Source of the DNA: a virus
Reading direction: 5' to 3' (one strand)
DNA length: 33,521 nucleotides
Virus record (IMG/VR): IMGVR_UViG_3300042922_000364
Location: 1 to 33,521 of that record
Positions 14,002-21,198 of this stretch are shown here, one piece after another (the first letter of the stretch is position 1; every line of letters starts with the position of its first letter). Position numbers and translations under genes: made by a program. The notes under the pieces were generated by a model. That model was not told the DNA's origin, searched no databases, and was given only the letters and a program-made list of their open reading frames with translations.

Positions 14002-14652
14002 ATGGAACCGAATAGCGTTGATGCAATCATCACAGACCCGCCCTATGGTATCAATTATCAATCCCACCAGCGCAAGGCCAGCAATCGAATGGCCAAGATT
14101 CAAAATGACAAAACCCCATTTATATGGTGGCTCTATGACGCCTATAGAGTTTTAAAAGATGGGGACGGTGGTTCATCAGGCGTACTGATATGTTTTACAA
14201 GATGGGATGTACAGCAAACCTTTATTGATGCGATGCATCTTGCCGGTTTTTCAGTAAAATCAGAAGTCGTTTGGTATAAAATGGCGCACGGTGCGGGTGA
14301 CTGTAAAGCTCAGTTCGCACCATCTCATGAAAACATATTGTTTGCAGTTAAAGGGAAATTTCAATTTCCAGCAAAAAGGCCAAATGATGTACTCTCTGTT
14401 CGCAAAGTAAGCAGCGACAAGTTGGTGCATCCAAACGAAAAGCCTGTTGAGCTGCTCGAAAGTCTTATTCTGTCCGTAACTCAACCCGGTTCAATTGTTC
14501 TTGACCCGTTTGCAGGGAGCGGCCCTACGCTGATAGCAGCCGAACAAACCGGGCGAGATTTTATAGGAATTGAAATTGAATCCCAGCATTGCGGAACCAT
14601 CCGGGAAAGGTTTATAAAAGCCGGTAAGGAGGTTGAAATCATTGAGCAATAA
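14002..14652 (+). CDS. DNA methyltransferase, probable N6-adenine, beta-class order
   Basis: A methyltransferase inserted between terminase and portal. Motif IV TDPPYG is near the N-terminus (residues 11-16) and the AdoMet motif I LDPFAGSG near 167-174, the order of beta-class enzymes. DPPY favours adenine N6 methylation, as in Dam-type enzymes. Homologous text extends upstream of this ATG (VNQVIHGDSLSVLRS, from about 13957), including the usual GD motif, but no ATG, GTG or TTG is present there and ATG 13945 is followed at once by TAG. GAGGAG at 13939-13944 is ideally placed for a start at 13954, where TTA stands. It is more AT-rich than its neighbours and has no partner nuclease, so it looks like an acquired protective methylase. 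Confidence 0.85.
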   Translation: MEPNSVDAIITDPPYGINYQSHQRKASNRMAKIQNDKTPFIWWLYDAYRVLKDGDGGSSGVLICFTRWDVQQTFIDAMHLAGFSVKSEVVWYKMAHGAGDCKAQFAPSHENILFAVKGKFQFPAKRPNDVLSVRKVSSDKLVHPNEKPVELLESLILSVTQPGSIVLDPFAGSGPTLIAAEQTGRDFIGIEIESQHCGTIRERFIKAGKEVEIIEQ

Positions 14653-16246
14653 AAAAAAGGCAAAGGCGCAGCAATCGGCAGCTCCCCCAATAAATTCAAA
14701 GCGGCCCGATTTAAACGAAATCGCGGTTGCACAGGTGCAGGATAAATATTCCGGTTATCCGAGCAATGGCCTGACGCCCGTCCGGCTTGCAAACATCTTT
14801 CGGGAAGCAGATGCCGGGGATGTTCTCCGGCAGATGGAGCTCTTCGAGGAAATGGAAGAAAAAGACCCTCATCTGTTCTCACAACTCCAAACCCGTAAGA
14901 ACGCTGTCACCGGACTTGACTATGAGGTTATACCATTCTCGGATGAGGATGAGGACAAAGCTATTGCCGAGTTTGTTTCAAATGAAATCAACAGCATTGA
15001 GAATTTCGAAGACGTCGAAATGGATTTATTGGATGCTATCGGCAAGGGCTTCGCAGTATCAGAAATCATTTGGGGCTATAGCAGCGGCAAGACTACAATC
15101 GAGGAAATTAAAAACCGACATCAAAAGCGGTTCTTTTGGGATTCAGTGGATGACAGCTTCAAGGTCATGACCAAGGAAAACCCGAGCGGGATTATCATTC
15201 CCGAGAACAAGTTCATAGTACACCGTTACAAGGCCCGGAGCGGGCACCCGTCAAGGGCTGGCGTACTGCGGGTTGTGGCTTGGATGTATTTGTTTAAGAA
15301 TTACGACATCAAGGATTGGGTCAGCTTTTGTGAAGTCTTCGGAATGCCGCTACGGCTCGGCAAATATGCGCCGGGCGCAAGTGAAGAAGACAAAGCCGCT
15401 CTTATCAAGGCACTGGTGCAGATCGGTTCCGATGCTGCAGGTATCATCCCGGATGGCACGGAAATCAAGTTTGAGGAATCGGGTAAGACCTCCAGCATTG
15501 ACGTTTATGAACGGCTTGCCCGGTATTGCGACGAACAAGTTTCAAAGGCTATTCTCGGGCAAACCTTGACAAGCGATTCCGGGGGCGGCAGCTTTGCACA
15601 GAGCAAAACACATAACGAAGTTCGGCACGACCTCACGGTCGCCGACTGCAAAGCCCTCGCATCCACTTTGCGCCGTGACCTTATCCGTCCCCTCGTACAG
15701 TTCAATTTTGGAGAAGGTCAGAGAATCCCTTACATCCGCTTTGATTGCAAGGAATCGGAAGACCTGAAGGAAGCTGCTGATATACTCACCGTACTGATTC
15801 AGGGAACGGGACTAAAAGTCCCGACATCGTACCTTTACAAGAAGTTCAGTATTCCTGAACCGCAGGAAGGCGATGAAGTAGCCGCTCCACCAGCAGCTCC
15901 TCCAGCAGCGCAGCCGCAAGGTGCGCCGGTTCCTTTTAAGGCTTTGTTTCCTGCCGTTGCTCCCATAGCTCTGAAAAGTCCACCAACCCCAAGCTCACAA
16001 GCTCAGGTCGACAACCTTGCCGACCATGTGGTTGCTAAGAACGCAGGAACGTTTCAGGATATGTTCGCGCCGGTTCTCAAATTAGTTGACAAAGCGGGCA
16101 GCTTGGAAGACCTGAAGAACATGTTGTCTGATGACAAGACGGTTGAAGAACTATGCACCGGCATGAACGCTTCCGACTTTGAGGCACTGCTGCAAAAGGC
16201 AATGTTCCTCGCAGATTTGCAAGGACGGTCGATGGGGAATGGATGA
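14642..16246 (+). CDS. Portal protein, DUF935 (Mu gp29-like)
   Basis: A 534-residue portal. Family features are the start NKKKAKAQQSAAPPINSKRP, a middle with LTPVRLANIFREADAGD, LFSQLQTRKNAVTGLDYEVI, then AVSEIIWGY, GRPSHP-like phrasing in KARSGHPSRAGVLRVVAWMY, and KDWVSFCEVFGMPLRLGKY. A Pro/Ala-rich linker follows near 415-440. It forms the dodecameric ring through which DNA enters the head. TTG 14642 is chosen because AGGAGG (14627-14632) sits 9 nt before it; TTG 14633 would be only 1 nt away. It overlaps the methyltransferase end by 11 bp, so the insertion of that gene is neatly fitted into the operon. Confidence 0.93.
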   Translation: MSNKKKAKAQQSAAPPINSKRPDLNEIAVAQVQDKYSGYPSNGLTPVRLANIFREADAGDVLRQMELFEEMEEKDPHLFSQLQTRKNAVTGLDYEVIPFSDEDEDKAIAEFVSNEINSIENFEDVEMDLLDAIGKGFAVSEIIWGYSSGKTTIEEIKNRHQKRFFWDSVDDSFKVMTKENPSGIIIPENKFIVHRYKARSGHPSRAGVLRVVAWMYLFKNYDIKDWVSFCEVFGMPLRLGKYAPGASEEDKAALIKALVQIGSDAAGIIPDGTEIKFEESGKTSSIDVYERLARYCDEQVSKAILGQTLTSDSGGGSFAQSKTHNEVRHDLTVADCKALASTLRRDLIRPLVQFNFGEGQRIPYIRFDCKESEDLKEAADILTVLIQGTGLKVPTSYLYKKFSIPEPQEGDEVAAPPAAPPAAQPQGAPVPFKALFPAVAPIALKSPPTPSSQAQVDNLADHVVAKNAGTFQDMFAPVLKLVDKAGSLEDLKNMLSDDKTVEELCTGMNASDFEALLQKAMFLADLQGRSMGNG

Positions 16247-16976
16247 TTTTACAAGCAAGCTTTCGACCGACAAGCTCACCTTTGAAGAAGCGGTCAAATA
16301 CTTCGGTGATAAAATCGCCCTGACTCCGGCACAATTCCGAAAAATAGGGAGCAAATACCAAACCCTTGCCTTTACGGTATCGGGATACACGAAGGTTCAA
16401 CTCCTGAATGCCTTCCACGACGAGCTGCTCAAAGCAATAGAGGACGGCACAACGATGGAAAAGTTTAGGCAGAATATGAACGACTTCTTAGAACAAAAGG
16501 GATATGAAGGCGTAACACCATTTCAGGCGGACAACATTTTTCGGACGAACGTGCAAACAGCCTATCAGGTCGGACACTACGAACAGATGACCGACCCCGA
16601 AGTGATGAAGCTCCGACCCTATTGGCAGTATGACGCCGTCAACGATTCACACACCCGCCCCTCCCACTTGGCAATGGATGGAAAAGTTTTTCGGGCGGAT
16701 TCGCCCGTATGGGATACATGGTATCCTCCAAACGGTTTCCGATGTCGTTGCACAGTGCATACGCTTTCACAGAGGCAGGTCGACGAGATGGGACTGACTG
16801 TTTCGGATGACGTGCCACGGTCGACGGAACTCAATGACGGACGATTTGTAAATGTCAGACCCGACCCCCACTTCTCAACCAACCCCGCAAAGACACAGTT
16901 TGACCCCGACCTTTCCGGTTACCCTGAACCGCTCGTCAAGGCTTATAAAAAGATGGAACAAAAGGAAAAACCGTGA
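16239..16976 (+). CDS. Mu gpF-like minor head protein (SPP1 gp7 family)
   Basis: A 245-residue head morphogenesis protein. The family signature is seen in YDAVNDSHTRPSHLAMDGKV and YPPNGFRCRCTVHTLS, with the conserved R/SH and CRC residues. The N-terminal half is helical (FEEAVKYFGDKIALTPAQFR). These proteins sit at the portal vertex and help assembly or early DNA entry. The start at 16239 gives an 8-bp overlap with the portal; its ribosome site is poor, so translation is probably coupled. Confidence 0.9.
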   Translation: MDDFTSKLSTDKLTFEEAVKYFGDKIALTPAQFRKIGSKYQTLAFTVSGYTKVQLLNAFHDELLKAIEDGTTMEKFRQNMNDFLEQKGYEGVTPFQADNIFRTNVQTAYQVGHYEQMTDPEVMKLRPYWQYDAVNDSHTRPSHLAMDGKVFRADSPVWDTWYPPNGFRCRCTVHTLSQRQVDEMGLTVSDDVPRSTELNDGRFVNVRPDPHFSTNPAKTQFDPDLSGYPEPLVKAYKKMEQKEKP

Positions 16977-17043
16977 ACGGCTCTCAAATGCCCGTAAACC
17001 TATTTAGAGGGCAGAGGGTGAAACATTACAGGGGAAGGAACGG

Positions 17044-17074
17044 AACGCCGTTATAACGCGTACTAACGGGCGTT
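17044..17074. repeat. Hairpin in the gap between gpF-like and protease genes
   Basis: AACGCCGTTA (17044-17053) pairs with TAACGGGCGTT (17064-17074) with a one-base bulge. No T run follows, so it is not a terminator. It lies in the 140-bp gap 16977-17116, the longest plus-strand gap in the head genes, with no gene visible in it. The CTAACG-type arms recall the inverted repeat at 2178-2214. Confidence 0.45.
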
Positions 17075-17116
17075 ACAAGCGCAAATTTAAAACGCTGAAA
17101 ACATTAGGTGATTAAA

Positions 17117-18184
17117 ATGTCAAAATTAACCGTATGCAAAGGCGGCGAAGCGGAGCTCAAAGGTGCCCCCGACGTGGTTAAAATCCTGCCGCTTGGTCTT
17201 GTGAAATCCCAAAGAGGAGATTTTACTGTCGACCGGGAAAGCTTCGACGACATCAAGAATAAATTTCAGTCCCGTGGAATTGATATCGTAATTGACTACG
17301 AACATCAGACCCTCCAAGATATCCAAGCTCCGGCGGGCGGTTGGATTAAAGACCTCTTTTTGGAAGGGGACGCAATCGCGGCGAAGGTAGATTGGACGCC
17401 AACAGCTAAGAAATACCTTGAAAACAAGGAGTACAAGTATCTTTCCCCCGTTGTCCTTGTACGGAACTCTGACCACAAGGCGGTCGCCCTGTTATCTTGT
17501 GCGTTGACAAACACCCCGGCAATTGACGGGATGTTTCCAATAATAAACTCAATCAATCTGGACGAATTTGAAGAAGGAGACACATCAAACATGGACATTA
17601 TCAAACAAATCGCTGCCCTGCTTGGGCTCGACGAAAACACCCCGGAGGCAGAAGTTCTCCAAAAACTGACCGATGCGCTTAAGGAAGCGCAAAAACTGAA
17701 AACGGATGCCGAAGCTGCAAAGGCAAAAGACGGTGCAGCACAAGCAGAAGCCGCGGGCAAAGTTGTAGCAAACAAAGTGGTTTGCGGGCTGCTCAATTTG
17801 GAGCCGGGCGCGAAAACCGAGGATGTCGTTACCGCCATTATGGCGCTGAAAGCTCCGAGTAATGGAAGCGTTTCTAAGGCCGATTTTGAAGCACTTCAAT
17901 TAAAGCTTGCCAAGAAGGATGCCGAAGATTCTGTCACACTTGCACTTAAGGCTGGAAAGCTCGCCGCCGCCCAAAAGGATTGGGCCACGGAATACGCTAT
18001 GAAAGACCCTTCCGGTTTTGCTTCGTTTGTCGAAAAGGCCCCGCAGGGCGTCCCGGTAGGCGAATTGGAATTTGAAGCCAAGGTAAACAAGGCGGGTGGA
18101 GTTGATGACGACACCTTGAAGGTTTGCAAGATGATGGGCGTCAGCAAGGAAGACATTGACAAGTACGGAAAGGACGCGAGATAA
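17117..18184 (+). CDS. Prohead protease with scaffold domain (Mu gpI-like)
   Basis: A 355-residue protein. Residues 1-150 are the Mu I-type protease: VVKILPLGLVKSQRGDFTVD, DIVIDYEHQT with the catalytic-type histidine, AGGWIKDL, YKYLSPVVLV and SCALTNTPAI with a candidate serine. Residues 160-355 are a helical scaffold with coiled coil (TPEAEVLQKLTDALKEAQKL). It would fill the prohead, cleave scaffold and itself, and leave. ATG 17117 follows AGGTGA with 6 nt spacing; GTG 17108 overlaps that site. A second start inside the gene makes the separate scaffold. Confidence 0.9.
   Translation: MSKLTVCKGGEAELKGAPDVVKILPLGLVKSQRGDFTVDRESFDDIKNKFQSRGIDIVIDYEHQTLQDIQAPAGGWIKDLFLEGDAIAAKVDWTPTAKKYLENKEYKYLSPVVLVRNSDHKAVALLSCALTNTPAIDGMFPIINSINLDEFEEGDTSNMDIIKQIAALLGLDENTPEAEVLQKLTDALKEAQKLKTDAEAAKAKDGAAQAEAAGKVVANKVVCGLLNLEPGAKTEDVVTAIMALKAPSNGSVSKADFEALQLKLAKKDAEDSVTLALKAGKLAAAQKDWATEYAMKDPSGFASFVEKAPQGVPVGELEFEAKVNKAGGVDDDTLKVCKMMGVSKEDIDKYGKDAR
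17591..18184 (+). CDS. Nested scaffold protein (Mu gpZ-like), internal start
   Basis: Within the protease gene and in the same frame, GAAGGAGA (17573-17580) precedes ATG 17591 by 10 nt. Starting there gives a 197-residue product, MDIIKQIAALLGLDENTPEA onward, which is exactly the helical scaffold part without the protease. Mu makes its scaffold Z in the same way from within gene I. The internal ribosome site is seen directly. Production of the protein is inferred. Confidence 0.78.
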   Translation: MDIIKQIAALLGLDENTPEAEVLQKLTDALKEAQKLKTDAEAAKAKDGAAQAEAAGKVVANKVVCGLLNLEPGAKTEDVVTAIMALKAPSNGSVSKADFEALQLKLAKKDAEDSVTLALKAGKLAAAQKDWATEYAMKDPSGFASFVEKAPQGVPVGELEFEAKVNKAGGVDDDTLKVCKMMGVSKEDIDKYGKDAR

Positions 18185-18185
18185 C

Positions 18186-18593
18186 ATGCTTACATCAGGA
18201 AGAAACACTCCCCTCATTGCGCACGGTGCGCGGATGCTCTCCCTGCCGGTTGCCGCAGGAACAATTATTTATGATGGCTCGCTTGTGGCAGTGAACGCGC
18301 AGGGGTTTGCAGTTCCCGCAACCAAGGCGGCAGGGCTTACCGCAGCGGGCAGGGCAGATACTTTTGCAGACAACAGCCAAGGCGCTGCCGGTGATATCGC
18401 CGTTAATGTGCGCCGGGGAGCATTTATTTGGGAGAATGACCCCGCTACGGCAAACAAGGTTACGCAGGCCCTTGTCTTTAAACCTTGCTATATTCTTGAC
18501 GACTGCACGGTGACAGCCCTCGCCGACGGCAGCTCTGTCGCAGGCACGGTGCTTGGCATCACCGCCGACGGCATCATCGTCGAAACAGTTTAA
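18186..18593 (+). CDS. Capsid decoration/cement-like protein
   Basis: A 135-residue, Ala/Gly/Val-rich, beta-rich protein: MLSLPVAAGTIIYDGSLVAV, AVNVRRGAFIWENDPATANK, ending AGTVLGITADGIIVETV. The pattern (small residues, a G-x-V-x-x-G rise at the end) is like head decoration or cement proteins (DUF2190-type) that lie just before the major capsid gene. The start ATG 18186 overlaps nothing and lies 2 bp after the protease stop, with AAGGAC upstream. Confidence 0.7.
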   Translation: MLTSGRNTPLIAHGARMLSLPVAAGTIIYDGSLVAVNAQGFAVPATKAAGLTAAGRADTFADNSQGAAGDIAVNVRRGAFIWENDPATANKVTQALVFKPCYILDDCTVTALADGSSVAGTVLGITADGIIVETV

Positions 18594-18621
18594 GACCACA
18601 TAACAGAAGGAGGAAAACTAC

Positions 18622-19512
18622 ATGATTATTAATCAGCAAGCGCTCCGTGGAATCTTTACGGGGTTCAAGACTATCTTTGCAAAGGCATTTGACAACAGCC
18701 AGATCTTGTACGATAAGGTTGCCACAAAAGTCCCCTCGGAAACCGGAGAGGAATCCTATAAATGGCTCGGTATGATTCCGAGACTGAGGGAATGGATCGG
18801 CGAGCGTCAGATCAAAAATCTGGAAGCTTCCGACTATACCATCAAAAACAAGCCCTTTGAAGTTACAGTCGGCGTTCCGAGGGAAGATATTGAGGATGAC
18901 AAGATCGGCATCTATGCCCCCATGATTCAGTCGATGGGCCAGAGTGCTGCAACTCATCCCGATGAGCTGGTCTTTGAGCTTCTCAAGAATGGTTTCTCTA
19001 ATAAGTGCTATGACGGGAAGGCTTTCTTCGCCACTGATCATAAGGTTGGGAAAAAGTCTATCAGCAATAAGGGCACAGCAAAACTGACCCTTGAAAGCTA
19101 TACCGCAGCCCGCGCCGCTATTATGTCGCTGACTGATGATGACGGCAAGCCGCTTAAAATCATTCCTGACACGCTGGTTGTCCCTCCGGCACTTGAAGCC
19201 AAAGCCCGTGAAATTCTTCTTGCTGACCAGATCAGCGGAACGACCAACACCATGAAGGGAACCGCGCAGCCTCTCCCTGTCACCGACCTTGCCGGTGCGG
19301 ATGAAGCATGGTATCTGCTCTGCACAAGCCTTCCCATCAAGCCGCTGATTTATCAGGAGCGGAAGGCCCCCACCTTTGTTGCCAAAAATCAGGAGTCCGA
19401 CGATAATATGTTCTTCGATAAACAGGCAATTTATGGCGTTGACTCTCGCGGAAACGCCGGTTATGGATTTTGGCAGATGGCTTACGGTTCAGACGGCTCC
19501 GCGAACGCCTAA
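18622..19512 (+). CDS. Major capsid protein (Mu gpT-like)
   Basis: A 296-residue protein, close to Mu T (305). Family features are the start INQQALRGIFTGFKTIFAKA, KVPSETGEESYKWLGMIPRL, REWIGERQIKNL, the E-loop-like ASDYTIKNKPFEVTVGVPRE, and the end GVDSRGNAGYGFWQMAYGSD. It has an HK97-type fold and builds the head. It has an excellent ribosome site (AGAAGGAGG), as expected for the most abundant virion protein. Confidence 0.95.
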   Translation: MIINQQALRGIFTGFKTIFAKAFDNSQILYDKVATKVPSETGEESYKWLGMIPRLREWIGERQIKNLEASDYTIKNKPFEVTVGVPREDIEDDKIGIYAPMIQSMGQSAATHPDELVFELLKNGFSNKCYDGKAFFATDHKVGKKSISNKGTAKLTLESYTAARAAIMSLTDDDGKPLKIIPDTLVVPPALEAKAREILLADQISGTTNTMKGTAQPLPVTDLAGADEAWYLLCTSLPIKPLIYQERKAPTFVAKNQESDDNMFFDKQAIYGVDSRGNAGYGFWQMAYGSDGSANA

Positions 19513-19527
19513 GACAGGCGGTAACAT

Positions 19528-19977
19528 ATGGGATACTGTACGGCGGAGGAAGTCCGCAGCATGATCAAGGATGACGCTCTGAACGTTCTGATCGGCGACG
19601 AATACATTGACGACCCGGCGGAACGGGAAGCAAAGATTCAGCCTATCATTCAGGAGGCTATGTCCGACGCCGACGGGGAAATCGACGGATACCTTGCAAA
19701 AAGGTATCCGGTTCCCCTTACGCAAATACCCAAGGCAATCAATAAGTTTGCGAAAGACATCGCGGTTTATAACCTCTTTTCCAGAATAGGCATTGACGAG
19801 AACGATAAGGAGAAAAACTATCTCAACCGCTATCAGTCTGCCGTGAAGTTCCTACAGATGGTTGCTGAAGGAAAAGTTGACATCGGTGTCGGAAGCACTC
19901 AGACAGCTGCAAGCGCCGGATTCGCGGCTCAGTCTTCCCCCCGGCTTTTCTCACGGGGAAGCCTAAACGGAATGTAA
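19528..19977 (+). CDS. DUF1320 head-tail connector (Mu gp36-like)
   Basis: A 149-residue protein with the DUF1320 pattern: YCTAEEVRSMIKDDALNVLI, IIQEAMSDADGEIDGYLAKR, YPVPLTQIPKAINKFAKDIA and YNLFSR. These proteins form the adaptor ring below the portal. The ATG at 19528 follows GGCGG. A Ser/Ala-rich tail ends the protein. Confidence 0.9.
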   Translation: MGYCTAEEVRSMIKDDALNVLIGDEYIDDPAEREAKIQPIIQEAMSDADGEIDGYLAKRYPVPLTQIPKAINKFAKDIAVYNLFSRIGIDENDKEKNYLNRYQSAVKFLQMVAEGKVDIGVGSTQTAASAGFAAQSSPRLFSRGSLNGM

Positions 19978-19980
19978 CTC

Positions 19981-20487
19981 ATGGGAGATTATAGCATCCG
20001 GATTGACGGCGACACCCGGAGGCTGCTCAACCGGACAAAAAAGCTCTCTGAGATTGACAAAAAGCATGTCAACCTTACCCTTGCCGAAGCAATCAGAACA
20101 TCCACTAAGAACCGGTTCAAAACCACCAAAGACCCATCCGGAAAAAAGTGGGAGGAATCCACTCGGGCAAGGGAAGAAAATGGTGTCACCTTAACGGAAA
20201 CCGGGCGGCTGAAAAACTCCATTAAGTCAATCGCTTCGGAATCAGGTTTCGCCGTCGGCACCAATACCATTTACGCCCGGACACACCAACTTGGTGAGAA
20301 GGGCCGCACTGTCACCATCCGGGCAAAGACCTCAAAGGGCCTTGTGTTTCAGGTGGACGGCAAATGGGTGCGTAAAAAGAAGGTCACTGTTCACATTAAA
20401 ATCCCGGCCCGCCCATTTTTGGGATTGGACGAGGACGATATGCACGAAATCAAAGGAACGCTGGAAGACGTATTCAAGGAGGAGTAG
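19981..20487 (+). CDS. Virion morphogenesis protein (Mu gpG / P2 gpS family)
   Basis: A 168-residue protein with the family signature: NRFKTTKDPSGKKWEESTRA, LTETGRLKNSIKS, then a beta part with VGTNTIYARTHQLGEKGR and IPARPFLGLDEDD near the end. It aids tail or head completion. In Mu this gene follows F directly. Here it stands after the gp36-like gene, three genes later than in Mu. It starts 3 bp after the previous stop. Confidence 0.9.
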   Translation: MGDYSIRIDGDTRRLLNRTKKLSEIDKKHVNLTLAEAIRTSTKNRFKTTKDPSGKKWEESTRAREENGVTLTETGRLKNSIKSIASESGFAVGTNTIYARTHQLGEKGRTVTIRAKTSKGLVFQVDGKWVRKKKVTVHIKIPARPFLGLDEDDMHEIKGTLEDVFKEE

Positions 20488-20489
20488 CC

Positions 20490-20993
20490 ATGTTTGTCGA
20501 ATGCCGGGAATATTTGATTGATAAACTCAAGCAGGCAGGCATGAAAACAACTCCGTACACCACTATGAAGCGTCTATCCGCAGCGGCGGAAAGCCACATT
20601 TGCGCCGTGCTCTTCGGAAAAGACACCTTTGCTCGTAACGGCTCAAAAACCATTTATCAAGATGAAGCGGGCATCAGACACAAGCGAAGGAAAGTCTTTG
20701 ACCGGGGGCTCAGCTTTAACGTTGTTATCGGAGATTATGACGAGGACAAGGTTGAAACTATATTTGAAGCGTTTCTTACGTCCTTAGACGCTGGCCTATA
20801 CATTGGGGGGAATTATGTTCCAATTGAGGTTGAAAGCTCAGAATGGGTTGACAAGGACGACAGCATTCTCAGGGCCAAGATTGCCGTCAACATCAAGGTG
20901 ATATTTGACGGTGGAGTGTACAAGGACAGCAACTTCGCAAAACTTACGGATACAGATATCCAAACAGAAAAGGGGAATTCAGATGGCGGCTAA
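20490..20993 (+). CDS. Tail terminator candidate (Mu gp37 position)
   Basis: A 167-residue protein beginning MFVECREYLIDKLKQAGMKT, with beta-rich middle RGLSFNVVIGDYDEDKVETI, FEAFLTSLDAGLYI and SILRAKIAVNIKVIFDGG. This alternation and the place between the virion morphogenesis and sheath genes fit tail terminator (gpU-like, Mu gp37-type) proteins. The assignment rests mainly on synteny. AAGGAGGAG lies upstream in the end of the previous gene. Confidence 0.65.
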   Translation: MFVECREYLIDKLKQAGMKTTPYTTMKRLSAAAESHICAVLFGKDTFARNGSKTIYQDEAGIRHKRRKVFDRGLSFNVVIGDYDEDKVETIFEAFLTSLDAGLYIGGNYVPIEVESSEWVDKDDSILRAKIAVNIKVIFDGGVYKDSNFAKLTDTDIQTEKGNSDGG

Positions 20994-21198
20994 TAAACCA
21001 ACGGAGGAAACAACCGGCGACGAAACCGCACTGGTTGAAATCACTCTATTGAAAAAACAGAAGAATACAACGGATTCCGTCTTTTGCGGTGTGTGTGCCG
21101 CCGAAGGATGGAGACCGGGCAAATCGGTTTCAGCAACAGATTATGACGCGGCGGTTCAACAGTTTTTGAAACGCTCAGTCGGAAAGGCGGGACGTTAA
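20983..21198 (+). CDS. Small tail protein (Mu gp38 position)
   Basis: A 71-residue protein, overlapping the previous gene by 11 bp with AGGGG before ATG 20983. It starts AANKPTEETTGDETALVEIT and has a middle DSVFCGVCAAEGWRPGKSVS with a CxxC. It lies just before the sheath gene, where Mu has the small gp38. Function is unknown. Confidence 0.6.
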   Translation: MAANKPTEETTGDETALVEITLLKKQKNTTDSVFCGVCAAEGWRPGKSVSATDYDAAVQQFLKRSVGKAGR

